From Pseudomonas guangdongensis (GTDB taxonomy: Bacteria; Pseudomonadota; Gammaproteobacteria; Pseudomonadales; Pseudomonadaceae), in the NCBI RefSeq assembly GCF_900105885.1, contig NZ_LT629780.1:1426001-1490000 (forward strand): a stretch of 64,000 nucleotides of DNA. The letters are read 5' to 3'. Positions 8,807-16,757 of the stretch are shown here, in pieces; the first letter of the stretch is position 1; each line of letters opens with the position of its first letter. Both the position numbers and the translations under genes were made by a program. Under the pieces are notes generated by a model. The model was not told the origin of the DNA. It ran no database searches and worked only from the letters and a program-made list of their open reading frames with translations.

Positions 8807-9483
8807 GTTTGATGCAGGAGCAGGTGGTGTATGTGGTCGACGACGACCAGGGAATGCTCGATTCGACCGTCTGGCTGCTGGAGTCGGTGGGCCTCAAGGC
8901 TCTGCCGTTCACCAGCGGCCGGGCCTTCCTGGAGGCCTGCGACGCCGCGCGCCCGGCCTGCGTGCTGCTCGATGTGCGGATGCCGGGGATGGGCGGGCTG
9001 AACGTGCAGGAGGAGCTGCGCGCGCGCGGCCTCGACCTGCCGGTGATCTTCGTCAGCGGCCACGCCGACGTGCCCATCGTGGTGCGCGCCTTCAAGTCCG
9101 GCGCCTGCGACTTCCTGGAAAAGCCCTGCAACGAGCAGCAACTGCTGGACAGCGTGCAGCAGGCGCTGCGCCGCCACGCCGAGCGGCTGCGTCGCCAGCA
9201 GGGCGGCGCGGCGCTGCGGGCGCGGCTGGACGGCCTAACCCCGCGCGAGCGCGACGTGCTGCTGCCGCTGGTGCAGGGCTACACCAGCCGGGAGATCGCC
9301 GAGCAACTGGGGATCAGCGTGAAGACCGTCGACCTGTACCGCGCGCGGGTGATGAAGCGCATGCAGGCCGAGCGCCTCAGCGATCTGGTCGGCATGGCCT
9401 GCGTGCTGGGCCTGATCGACCCGCTCGCGCCGCGCGCGCCGGGTCAGTCGTCGACGGCGCAGCCGCAACTGGCGCAGGCGTAG
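8803..9483 (+). CDS. FixJ/LuxR-family two-component response regulator, 226 aa
   Basis: Partner of the upstream kinase. The N-terminal receiver has the acidic pocket VVDDD and the phosphoacceptor Asp57 in VLLDVRMPG, plus the conserved lysine in FLEKPCN. A C-terminal LuxR/FixJ helix-turn-helix follows at about residues 143-195 (LTPRERDVLLPLVQGYTSREIAEQLGISVKTVDLYRARV). A 30-residue low-complexity tail rich in Ala, Pro and Gln ends the protein. The start lies inside the kinase stop (ATGA overlap) and is preceded by ACAGGAG. It most likely activates the divergent catabolic genes or nearby genes from A+T-rich promoter DNA; this is inference from position. Confidence 0.88.
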   Translation: MSLMQEQVVYVVDDDQGMLDSTVWLLESVGLKALPFTSGRAFLEACDAARPACVLLDVRMPGMGGLNVQEELRARGLDLPVIFVSGHADVPIVVRAFKSGACDFLEKPCNEQQLLDSVQQALRRHAERLRRQQGGAALRARLDGLTPRERDVLLPLVQGYTSREIAEQLGISVKTVDLYRARVMKRMQAERLSDLVGMACVLGLIDPLAPRAPGQSSTAQPQLAQA

Positions 9484-9521
9484 CAGGCCAGCAGGCGGTC
9501 GAACAGCGGTAGGAGGTTCAT
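9444..9521 (-). CDS. Possible 25-residue cysteine-rich peptide
   Basis: A short open frame running MNLLPLFDRLL then CYACASCGC and ending AVDD. Four cysteines at positions 13, 16, 19 and 21 form a CxxCxxCxC cluster of metal-binding look, after a short amphipathic stretch. A ribosome site (GGAG, 8 bases before ATG) is present. The last 40 bases overlap the 3' end of the response regulator gene in antisense, in the part coding its low-complexity tail. I do not recognise it. It could be a real small metal-binding or precursor peptide, or a chance frame in GC-rich DNA. An azurin gene lies just beyond on the other strand. Confidence 0.35.
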   Translation of the reverse strand: MNLLPLFDRLLACYACASCGCAVDD

Positions 9522-9683
9522 GGCGGCGACTCCGTGACAGGGGGCGGTAGGCCGATTGTCCGCCGCGCGGCGGGCCGGCGCCCGTTGATTGGCTGTATCG
9601 CGCCGATAGTCGGGACGGCGGAACTCGCCGGGCGCCGCCGGGGTCTGCTGGTCAGTCGTTTTCCCTCGCCCCCGGAGGCCTTC

Positions 9684-10136
9684 GTGATCCGCCCCTCCCT
9701 CGTCGCCGGCCTGCTCGGCCTGTGCAGCCTGCCCCTGTGGGCGGCCCCGCCCTGCAGCGTCGACCTCGAAGCCAGCGACCGCATCGCCTACGACCGCGAG
9801 CTGATCGAGGTCAGCCGCAGCTGCCGCGAGTTCACCGTCAACCTGCGCCACAGTGGCACCCAGGAAAAGACCCGGATGGGCCACAACTGGGTGCTGGTGC
9901 GCGCCGCCGACCTGCCGGCGGTCCACGACAGCGGCCTGCTCGGCGGCTTCGCCAACGGCTTCGTGCAGCCCGGCGATGCGCGGGTGATCGCTGCCAGCCG
10001 GCTGCTCGGCGGCGGCGAGTCGCAGGCGGTGACCTTCGCCGTGTCGCGCCTGCAGCCCGGCGAGCAGTACCGTTTCTTCTGCTCCTTCCCCGGTCATGGC
10101 GGGCTGATGCAGGGTCGTCTGCGCCTGGTCGACTGA
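9684..10136 (+). CDS. azu: Azurin, periplasmic blue copper protein, 150 aa precursor
   Basis: Type-1 copper electron carrier of the periplasm. The precursor has a Sec signal (hydrophobic residues about 5-19, cleavage near WAAP), and the mature part begins PCSVDLEASD, like classical azurin. Copper ligands are seen in order: the histidine of KTRMGHNWVL, then the cysteine, histidine and methionine of YRFFCSFPGHGGLMQG, with the normal ligand-loop length. The disulfide pair CSVDL and SCREFTVNL is kept. The start is GTG, chosen because CGGAGG lies five bases upstream and the signal peptide begins there; an upstream extension is Arg-rich and unlikely. It is downstream of the two-component genes with a 200-base gap. 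Typical partners would be cytochrome oxidases or nitrite reductase, none of which is in the window. Confidence 0.92.
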   Translation: MIRPSLVAGLLGLCSLPLWAAPPCSVDLEASDRIAYDRELIEVSRSCREFTVNLRHSGTQEKTRMGHNWVLVRAADLPAVHDSGLLGGFANGFVQPGDARVIAASRLLGGGESQAVTFAVSRLQPGEQYRFFCSFPGHGGLMQGRLRLVD

Positions 10137-10274
10137 CGCGGCGATGGCGCGCCGGCACGCTTCCGGCAGCGGGCGGCGGCTCGCCAGGCCCGGCGGCGGG
10201 CGCGTATGCTCTGCGCCCGGCCGCGCCGCGCGACGGCCGCTTCGCGTCACTGGCCGTTGAGGAGTCCGCCGCCG

Positions 10275-11168
10275 ATGCTCGTGTTCCAGGCCATCGTGCC
10301 GATCTTCCTGCTGGTCGCCCTCGGTTATCTGCTCTGCTGGCGCGGCTGGCTGCCCGCCGAGACGGTCGGCGGGCTGTCGACCATGACCTTCAAGCTGTTC
10401 ATGCCGACCCTGCTGTTCACCGGCATCGCCCGCGCCGACCTCGGCGCCGGCCTGGACCCGGTGCTGCTGCTGGCCTATTTCGCGCCGTTGCTGGCGGTGT
10501 TCGTTCTGGTCAACCTGTGGGTGCATCGCCGGCGCGGCCGCGCCAGTCCGCTGGGGCTGGCGGCGAGCTACTCGAACAACGTGCTGATCGGCATCCCGCT
10601 GGTCACCGCCCTGCTCGGCGCCGACCGGCTGGTCTACCTGTTCGCCGTGCTGGTGTTCCACAGCCTGGCGCTGTTCTCCCTGCAGTCGCTGTACGTGGCG
10701 CTGGGCACCGGTCAGCGGGTCGAGCCGCGCGGCCTGCTGAAGAGCCTGTTCAATCCGATCATCAACGGCCTGCTGCTCGGCGCGCTGGTCAACGTGCTGG
10801 GGCTGGAGCTGCCGGCGGCGCTGTGGCGGACCGCCGACTGGCTGGCCGCCGCGGCGTTGCCTTGCGCGCTGATGGTGCTGGGCATGGGCCTGAGCCGCTA
10901 CCGCTTCCATCCCTCGACGGCGGTGTTCGTGCTCACCGGGCTCAAGCTGCTGGCCTTCCCGGCGCTGGTCTGGTGGCTGGGCGCCCTGCTCGGCCTGGCG
11001 GCGCCGGCGCGCGCGGTGCTGCTGCTGATGGCGGCCTGTCCGACCGGGGTCAACGTGCTGGCCTTCGCCACCACCCCCGAGGACACCCGCACCCTCAGCT
11101 CGCAGGTGTTCCTCTCCACCGTGCTGGCGCTACTCAGCCTGCCGCTGTGGATGAGCCTGGCCGGCTGA
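10275..11168 (+). CDS. AEC-family (auxin efflux carrier-like) permease, 297 aa
   Basis: Inner-membrane transporter of the AEC family with about 10 hydrophobic helices in two five-helix halves. Family signatures are the N-terminal half ending in SYSNNVLIGIPLVTALLG and the C-terminal half with LMAACPTGVNVLAFA. Bacterial members export or import organic acids such as malate and malonate, but substrate cannot be read from sequence. GAGGAG lies upstream of the ATG. The gene converges on the hybrid sensor gene with only nine bases between the two stop codons, so there is no room for a dedicated terminator between them. Confidence 0.85.
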   Translation: MLVFQAIVPIFLLVALGYLLCWRGWLPAETVGGLSTMTFKLFMPTLLFTGIARADLGAGLDPVLLLAYFAPLLAVFVLVNLWVHRRRGRASPLGLAASYSNNVLIGIPLVTALLGADRLVYLFAVLVFHSLALFSLQSLYVALGTGQRVEPRGLLKSLFNPIINGLLLGALVNVLGLELPAALWRTADWLAAAALPCALMVLGMGLSRYRFHPSTAVFVLTGLKLLAFPALVWWLGALLGLAAPARAVLLLMAACPTGVNVLAFATTPEDTRTLSSQVFLSTVLALLSLPLWMSLAG

Positions 11169-11177
11169 CGGGCGGAC

Positions 11178-13166
11178 TCAGGACGGCGCGGCTTCGGCCT
11201 GGCGGCGCGCCTTGTGCGCCGCCCAGTGCTCGACCAGCGCGCGCAGCTGGGACAGCTCCACCGGCTTGGCCATGTGCCCGTCCATGCCGACGCGCTGGGC
11301 GCGCGCCTTGTGCTCGTCGAGGATGTGCGCGCTGAGCGCCACCACCGGGGTGCGCGCGCGCCCCTCGGCGGCCTCCCAGGCGCGCAGCTGCTCGGTGGCG
11401 GCGAAGCCGTCGAGCACCGGCATCTCGCAGTCCATCAGCACCAGGTCGTACTGCTGGCGCTGCATCGCCTGCAGGGCCTCGCGGCCGTTGCCGACCAGGT
11501 CGGGGCTGAGGTCGAGCTTGCCGAGCATGCCGCGGATCACCTTGGTGGAGATGCTGTTGTCCTCGGCGACCAGGATGCGGAAGCCCTCCGGCGCCGCGGC
11601 CTCGCGCTCGCGGCGCGGCGCAGCGCCACCCTGACGCCGGGCGCGGCCCAGCTCCTCGGCCAGGGTGGTCTTCAGCGCGTAGCCGGCCACCGGCTTGGCA
11701 AGGATGCGGCTGATCCCGGCGTTGCGTGCCACCACCTTGCTCGGCGCGTGGCGCTGGTTGCTGAGCATCACCAGCAGCAGGTCGTGGTTGACGAAGGGGT
11801 CTTCCTTGATCCTCGCCGCCAGTTGCAGGCCGCTCATGCCGGGCATGTCCTGGTCGAGCAGAACGATGTCGAAGTATTCGCGCAGGTTGGCCTTGGTGCG
11901 CAGCAGCGCCAGCGCCTCGGTGCCGGAGGCTGCGCCGCTGGCCTGCAGGCCCCAGCTCTGGCACTGCTGCAGCAGCACCTTGCGGCAGGTCTCGTTGTCG
12001 TCCACCACCAGCACCCGCGCCTCGCGCAGCGGCGCGCTGTCGGCGCCGCCCTGGCCGAGGCTGTCGGCCTTGAGCGGCAGGCTCAGCCACAGGGTCGAAC
12101 CCTGGGCGCTGCCGCTTTCCAGGCCGAACTCGCCGTGCATCAGGCTGGCCAGCTGGCGGCTGATGATCAGCCCGAGGTGGCCGTCCAGGCGGCTCTCGGC
12201 CAGGTAGTCGCGGCTGTGCAGCGGGGTGTTGAGCAGCGCCTCGCGCTCGGCCTCGCCCAGCGGCCGGCCGCTGTCCTGCACGGCGATGCGCAGGCGCGGC
12301 GGCTGGCCGGCGGCCTGCTCGACCGCGGCGACCAGCAGGATCTCGCCCTCGTCGGTCTGCCGGAAGGCGTGTTCGAGCAGGTTGAGCAGCGCCTGGCGCA
12401 GGCGCGTCGGGTCGCCGCTGAGGGTGCGCGGCACCTGCGGCTGGACGAAGCCGATCAGCTCGACCTTCTGCAGCTCGGCCTTGGCGCGGAAGATTTCCAG
12501 GCAGTCTTCGAGCAGCGCGTGCAGGTCGAACTGCACCTCGTCCAGCTCGATCTCGCCGGACTCCAGGCCGCTGATGTCGAAGATCTCGTTGAGCAGCACC
12601 AGCAGCTCGTTGCCGGCGCTGTGGATGGTCTGCACGTAGTCGCGCTGGCGGGCCGACAGCGGCGTGTCGAGGAGCAGCTCGGTCATCCCCAGCACGCCGT
12701 TGAGCGGGGTGCGTACCTCGTGGCTGATGCGGGCGAGGAACTTGGCCTTGCCGGCCAGCTCGGCGCGGTCGGCGTCCTCGGCGCGCCGCGCGTCGAGGCG
12801 CGCATGGATGCGCCGGCGCTGGCACACGCGCAGCCACAGGCTGAGGAGGAACAGCAGCACCCCGGCGAGGGTCGCGGCCAGGCTGGCGGCCAGCGCGGTG
12901 GCCGCCAGCGCCAGGGTCGCGAGCAGCGCGGCGGCGCTCGCCGCGCCGAGCAGCAGGTTGCGCGGATCGCGCTCGCGGGCCTGGAGAAAGCGCAGCAGGT
13001 GATGGCCGCCGAGCAGCAGCAGCACGCCGAGGGACATGCCGTGGAGCAGCGCGGGATCGACGAGGGCGGGGAGCGCGGCGGCCTCGACGGCGAGGCGACC
13101 GAGCAGGGGCGTCGTCAGCAGCAGGCAGACGAGCAGGGGGGGAGTGGCGTTCCGAAGCCGGCGCAC
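11178..13166 (-). CDS. retS: RetS-like hybrid sensor kinase lacking the periplasmic sensor domain, 662 aa
   Basis: Hybrid histidine kinase beside purD, the position of retS in P. aeruginosa (from memory). Order: about four hydrophobic helices (residues 8-115), a short linker, HisKA with His149 in ARISHEVRTPLNGVLGM, an ATPase domain, then two receivers with phosphoacceptor aspartates in VLLDQDMPG and LVLMDCEMP. RetS proteins are about 940 residues with a periplasmic DISMED2 domain and seven helices. Here some 280 residues are missing and only a fragment resembling the first and last helices remains. The ATPase boxes are degenerate: the N-box asparagine is histidine (LLEHAFRQ), DxGxG is DSGRPL and GxGLGL is DGHLGL. 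RetS acts mainly by binding GacS, so loss of kinase activity may be tolerated. The start is GTG, 12 bases after AGAAGG; the purD stop at 13309 precludes a long upstream extension. Another GacS-interacting hybrid is possible. Confidence 0.75.
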   Translation of the reverse strand: MRRLRNATPPLLVCLLLTTPLLGRLAVEAAALPALVDPALLHGMSLGVLLLLGGHHLLRFLQARERDPRNLLLGAASAAALLATLALAATALAASLAATLAGVLLFLLSLWLRVCQRRRIHARLDARRAEDADRAELAGKAKFLARISHEVRTPLNGVLGMTELLLDTPLSARQRDYVQTIHSAGNELLVLLNEIFDISGLESGEIELDEVQFDLHALLEDCLEIFRAKAELQKVELIGFVQPQVPRTLSGDPTRLRQALLNLLEHAFRQTDEGEILLVAAVEQAAGQPPRLRIAVQDSGRPLGEAEREALLNTPLHSRDYLAESRLDGHLGLIISRQLASLMHGEFGLESGSAQGSTLWLSLPLKADSLGQGGADSAPLREARVLVVDDNETCRKVLLQQCQSWGLQASGAASGTEALALLRTKANLREYFDIVLLDQDMPGMSGLQLAARIKEDPFVNHDLLLVMLSNQRHAPSKVVARNAGISRILAKPVAGYALKTTLAEELGRARRQGGAAPRREREAAAPEGFRILVAEDNSISTKVIRGMLGKLDLSPDLVGNGREALQAMQRQQYDLVLMDCEMPVLDGFAATEQLRAWEAAEGRARTPVVALSAHILDEHKARAQRVGMDGHMAKPVELSQLRALVEHWAAHKARRQAEAAPS

Positions 13167-13271
13167 GATCGAGGCATCCCTTCTGAATCGGGTGGGCGGA
13201 TTATAACCGTGGCGCAGGAGGGCGCCGCCAGCACGGCCCGCGGATGCCGTCGCCGTATGTCGGGAAGTGCG

Positions 13272-13301
13272 CCTGCCGCCCCGCACAGGAGGGGCGGCAG
13301 G
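13272..13301. terminator. GC hairpin after purD
   Basis: CCTGCCGCCCC (13272-13282) pairs perfectly with 13291-13301 around an 8-base loop, seven bases past the purD stop. There is no T run. It would separate purD from the hybrid sensor gene on the minus strand. Confidence 0.5.
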
Positions 13302-13308
13302 GCGGACA

Positions 13309-14616
13309 TCAGCCTTCGCCGCGCTCGCGGGCGATGGCGCGATAGCCGATGTCGTGGCGGTAGAACATGCCGCTCCAGCGGATCTTCTCGGCCAGGCGGT
13401 AGGCCTGCTGCTGGGCGTCGGCGACGCTGGCGCCGATCGCGGTGGCGCACAGCACGCGCCCGCCGGCGGTGACGATGCGGTTGGCGGTGTCCAGCGCGGT
13501 GCCGGCATGGAACACCTTGCCGTCCAGCGCGGCGGCCTCGTCGAGGCCTTCGATCACGTCGCCCTTGGCGTAGTCGCCGGGGTAGCCGCCGGCGGCCAGC
13601 ACCACGCCCACGGTCGGCCGCGGGTCCCAGGTCGCCTCGACCTTGTCCAGCGCCCTGGCCAGGGCGGCCTCGACCAGCAGCACCAGCGAGGATTCCAGGC
13701 GCACCATGATCGGCTGGGTTTCCGGGTCGCCGAAGCGGCAGTTGAACTCGATGACCTTGGGCGCGCCGTTCTTGTCGATCATCAGGCCGGCATACAGGAA
13801 GCCGGTGTAGACGTTGCCCTCGGCCGCCATGCCGCGCACGGTCGGCATGATGATCTCGTCCATCACCCGCTGGTGGACGTCCGGGGTGACCACCGGGGCC
13901 GGCGAGTAGGCGCCCATGCCGCCGGTGTTCGGGCCGGTGTCGGCGTCGCCGACGCGCTTGTGGTCCTGGCTGGTGGCCATCGGCAGCACGTTTTCGCCGT
14001 CGACCATGACGATGAAGCTGGCTTCCTCGCCGTCGAGGAATTCCTCGATCACCACCCGCGAGCCGGCCTCGCCGAAGGCGTTGCCGGAGAGCATGTCGCG
14101 CACCGCGGCCTCGGCTTCGCTGAGGGTCAGGGCGACGATCACGCCCTTGCCGGCGGCCAGGCCGTCGGCCTTGACCACGATCGGCACGTCGCCGTTCTTC
14201 AGGGCCTGGGCGCGCAGGTAGGCCAGCGCCGGCTCGACTTCGGTGAAGTTCTGGTAGGCGGCGGTGGGGATGTTGTGGCGGGCGAGGAAGTCCTTGCTGA
14301 ACGCCTTGGAGCCTTCCAGCTGGGCGGCGCCCTTGGTCGGGCCGAAGATCGCCAGGCCGCGCTCGCGGAACAGGTCGACCACGCCGGCGACCAGCGGCGC
14401 CTCGGGGCCGACGATGGTCAGCTGCACGTTGGCGGCGGCGAAGTCGGCCAGGCGCTCCAGCTCCAGCACGCCGATGTCGAGGTTCTCGCACTTGGGCTCA
14501 AGGGCGGTGCCGGCGTTGCCGGGGGCGACGAAGATCTTCTCGACGCGCGGGTCCTGCGCCACTTTCCAGGCCAGGGCGTGTTCGCGACCGCCGCTGCCGA
14601 TGATCAGTACGTTCAT
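13309..14616 (-). CDS. purD: Phosphoribosylamine-glycine ligase (GAR synthetase), 435 aa
   Basis: Second step of de novo purine synthesis: joins glycine to phosphoribosylamine with ATP. It begins MNVLIIGSGGREHALAWK, the signature N-terminus. The ATP-grasp core includes PIVVKADGLAAGKGV, and the C-terminal part has NTGGMGAYSPAP and IEFNCRFGDPE, which contact the substrates and metal. The length of 435 is slightly above the usual 420-430. It lies downstream of purH on the same strand but is separated by a 108-base repeat element; the two are usually cotranscribed in pseudomonads. Confidence 0.97.
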   Translation of the reverse strand: MNVLIIGSGGREHALAWKVAQDPRVEKIFVAPGNAGTALEPKCENLDIGVLELERLADFAAANVQLTIVGPEAPLVAGVVDLFRERGLAIFGPTKGAAQLEGSKAFSKDFLARHNIPTAAYQNFTEVEPALAYLRAQALKNGDVPIVVKADGLAAGKGVIVALTLSEAEAAVRDMLSGNAFGEAGSRVVIEEFLDGEEASFIVMVDGENVLPMATSQDHKRVGDADTGPNTGGMGAYSPAPVVTPDVHQRVMDEIIMPTVRGMAAEGNVYTGFLYAGLMIDKNGAPKVIEFNCRFGDPETQPIMVRLESSLVLLVEAALARALDKVEATWDPRPTVGVVLAAGGYPGDYAKGDVIEGLDEAAALDGKVFHAGTALDTANRIVTAGGRVLCATAIGASVADAQQQAYRLAEKIRWSGMFYRHDIGYRAIARERGEG

Positions 14617-14633
14617 GTTTCAAGCCTCATGTT

Positions 14634-14741
14634 GATCGTTCCCACGCTCTGCGTGGGAACGTTGCAGTGGACGCTCGGCGTCCGCGGCATGGGACGCCGA
14701 GCGTCCCGGGCTGCATCCCCACACGGAGCGTGGGGACGATC
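14634..14741. repeat. 108-bp palindromic intergenic element (MITE/REP-like)
   Basis: The ends GATCGTTCCCACGCTCTG (14634-14651) and the complement of 14724-14741 match at 16 of 18 positions. Inside are three nested hairpins: GTTCCCACGC with 14651-14660 (3-base loop), GGACGCTCGGCGTCC (14669-14683) with 14692-14706, and TCCCCAC (14716-14722) with 14730-14736. This resembles the dispersed GTTCCCACGCTCTGCGTGGGAAC repeats that I recall from many pseudomonad genomes. It sits in the purH-purD gap and carries no gene. Confidence 0.75.
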
Positions 14742-14758
14742 GGTCGGTGTGGCCGACC

Positions 14759-16366
14759 TCAGTGACGGAAGTGGCGCATGCCGGTGAACACCATGGCCAT
14801 GCCGGCTTCGTCGGCGGCGGCGATCACCTCGGCGTCGCGCATCGAGCCACCCGGCTGGATCACCGCGGTGATGCCGGCCTTGGCGGCGTTGTCGATGCCG
14901 TCGCGGAACGGGAAGAAGGCGTCCGAGGCCATCACCGCGCCCGGCACCGGCAGGCCGGCGTGCTCGGCCTTGATCGCGGCGATGCGCGCGGAGTTGACGC
15001 GGCTCATCTGGCCGGCGCCGACGCCGACGGTCTGGCGGTTCTTGGCATAGACGATGGCGTTGGACTTGACGAACTTGGCCACTTTCCAGGCGAAGATCAG
15101 GTCGTGCAGTTCCTGCTCGCTCGGCGCGCGCTGGGTCACCACCTTGAGGTCGGCCTCGCCGATCATGCCGATGTCGCGGCTCTGCACCAGCAGGCCGCCG
15201 TTGACGCGCTTGTAGTCGAGGCCGTTGATGCGCTCGGCCGGCCACTGGCCGCATTCGAGCAGGCGCACGTTGGCCTTGGCGGCGACCACTTCGCGGGCCT
15301 CGGCGGACACGCTCGGGGCGATGATCACCTCGACGAACTGGCGCTCGACGATGGCGCGGGCAGTCTCGCCGTCCAGCTCGCGGTTGAAGGCGATGATGCC
15401 GCCGAAGGCCGATTCGCTGTCGGTGGCGTAGGCCAGGTCGTAGGCCTTGCGGATGCCGCCGTCGGCTTCCGGGACCACGGCGACGCCGCACGGGTTGGCG
15501 TGCTTGACGATCACGCAGGCCGGCTTGGTGAAGCTCTTCACGCACTCCAGGGCGGCGTCGGTGTCGGCGACGTTGTTGTAGGACAGTTCCTTGCCCTGCA
15601 GCTGGCGCGCGGTGGCGATGCTGGCCTCGGCCGGGTTGGCCTCGACGTAGAAGGCCGCGTTCTGGTGCGGGTTCTCGCCGTAGCGCATGTCCTGCGCCTT
15701 GATGAACTGGCTGTTGAAGGTGCGCGGGAACTCGGCGCGGCCTTCGGTGGAGAGGGTCTCGGCCTGCTGGTCGATGGTGCCCAGGTAGTTGGCGATCATG
15801 CCGTCGTAGGCGGCGGTGTGCTCGAAGGCCTTGAGCGCCAGGTCGAAGCGCTGGGCGTAGGTCAGGCCGCCGGCCTTCAGTGCGGCGACGATGCCGGCGT
15901 AGTCGGAGGCGTTGACCACGATGGCGACGTCCTTGTGGTTCTTCGCCGCCGAGCGGACCATGGTCGGGCCGCCGATGTCGATGTTCTCGATGGCGTCCGG
16001 CAGGCTGCAGCCAGGCTTGGCCACGGTGGCGGCGAACGGGTAGAGGTTGACCGCGACCAGGTCGATGGGGTTGATGCCGTGTTTGGCCATCACCGCGCCG
16101 TCGAGATCGCGACGGCCGAGGATGCCGCCGTGGATCTTCGGATGCAGGGTCTTCACCCGGCCGTCCATCATTTCCGGGAAGCCGGTGTAGTCGGCCACTT
16201 CCACGGCGGCGATGCCGTTGTCACGCAGCAGCTTGAAGGTGCCGCCGGTGGAGAGGATCTCGACGCCGAGGGCGGCGAGCTCGCGGGCGAAGTCGACGAC
16301 GCCGGTCTTGTCGGACACGCTGATCAGCGCGCGGCGGACGGGCAGGCGGGTGGTCTGGTCGGTCAT
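14759..16366 (-). CDS. purH: Bifunctional AICAR transformylase/IMP cyclohydrolase, 535 aa
   Basis: Last two steps of purine synthesis: formylation of AICAR and ring closure to IMP. The N-terminal cyclohydrolase domain has [26 protein letters not shown] and [17 protein letters not shown]. The C-terminal transformylase domain has [27 protein letters not shown] with the catalytic Lys-His pair, and [10 protein letters not shown]. The start [14 protein letters not shown] is taken, since it gives the normal 535 residues; an ATG four codons upstream is possible. fis ends 70 bases upstream. Confidence 0.97.
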   Translation of the reverse strand: MTDQTTRLPVRRALISVSDKTGVVDFARELAALGVEILSTGGTFKLLRDNGIAAVEVADYTGFPEMMDGRVKTLHPKIHGGILGRRDLDGAVMAKHGINPIDLVAVNLYPFAATVAKPGCSLPDAIENIDIGGPTMVRSAAKNHKDVAIVVNASDYAGIVAALKAGGLTYAQRFDLALKAFEHTAAYDGMIANYLGTIDQQAETLSTEGRAEFPRTFNSQFIKAQDMRYGENPHQNAAFYVEANPAEASIATARQLQGKELSYNNVADTDAALECVKSFTKPACVIVKHANPCGVAVVPEADGGIRKAYDLAYATDSESAFGGIIAFNRELDGETARAIVERQFVEVIIAPSVSAEAREVVAAKANVRLLECGQWPAERINGLDYKRVNGGLLVQSRDIGMIGEADLKVVTQRAPSEQELHDLIFAWKVAKFVKSNAIVYAKNRQTVGVGAGQMSRVNSARIAAIKAEHAGLPVPGAVMASDAFFPFRDGIDNAAKAGITAVIQPGGSMRDAEVIAAADEAGMAMVFTGMRHFRH

Positions 16367-16436
16367 CTCGGATTCCATCAGGACAGGATTGGACGGAAGC
16401 GGCGCCGCGCCGGGCGTCGCTTCGGGCGGAATAGGG

Positions 16437-16757
16437 TTACAGCAGGTCGTACTGCTTGAGCTTCTTGCGCAGGGTGCCGCGATTCAGACCGAGCAGCTCG
16501 GAGGCCTTGGTCTGGTTGCCCTTGACGTAGCGCATCACGGTTTCCAGCAGCGGCGCCTCGACTTCGGACAGCACCAGATTGTAGACGTCGGTCACCGGCT
16601 GGCCGTCGAGGTGGGCAAAGTAGTTCTGCAGGGCCTGCTCCACGCTGTCGCGCAGGGTCTGCCGCTCCTCGCTGGGGGCGATGAGGTGCTGTTTCAGGTT
16701 GGCGTTTTCGCTCACGGCAGTGGTTCCACTCACAAAATTCTCGGTCAAGGTCGTCAT
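16437..16757 (-). CDS. fis: Nucleoid-associated DNA-binding protein Fis, 106 aa
   Basis: Homodimeric DNA-bending protein that shapes the nucleoid and regulates rRNA and many other genes. The C-terminal helix-turn-helix is the canonical [26 protein letters not shown], and the middle has the dimer-core sequence [16 protein letters not shown]. The ATG lies inside the stop of dusB (four-base overlap), the dusB-fis arrangement kept across gammaproteobacteria, so translation of fis is coupled to dusB. Confidence 0.97.
   Translation of the reverse strand: MTTLTENFVSGTTAVSENANLKQHLIAPSEERQTLRDSVEQALQNYFAHLDGQPVTDVYNLVLSEVEAPLLETVMRYVKGNQTKASELLGLNRGTLRKKLKQYDLL

Noticed and set aside
13167..13508. 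Upstream extension of the hybrid sensor frame to an ATG at 13508
   Set aside because: It would run about 200 bases into purD and encode Pro/Ala/Arg-rich sequence unlike a sensor domain, so it does not supply the missing periplasmic part.
14641..14787. Short coding frame reading through the purH-purD element
   Set aside because: The frame is created by the palindromic repeat itself; such frames are commonly misannotated wherever this repeat occurs.
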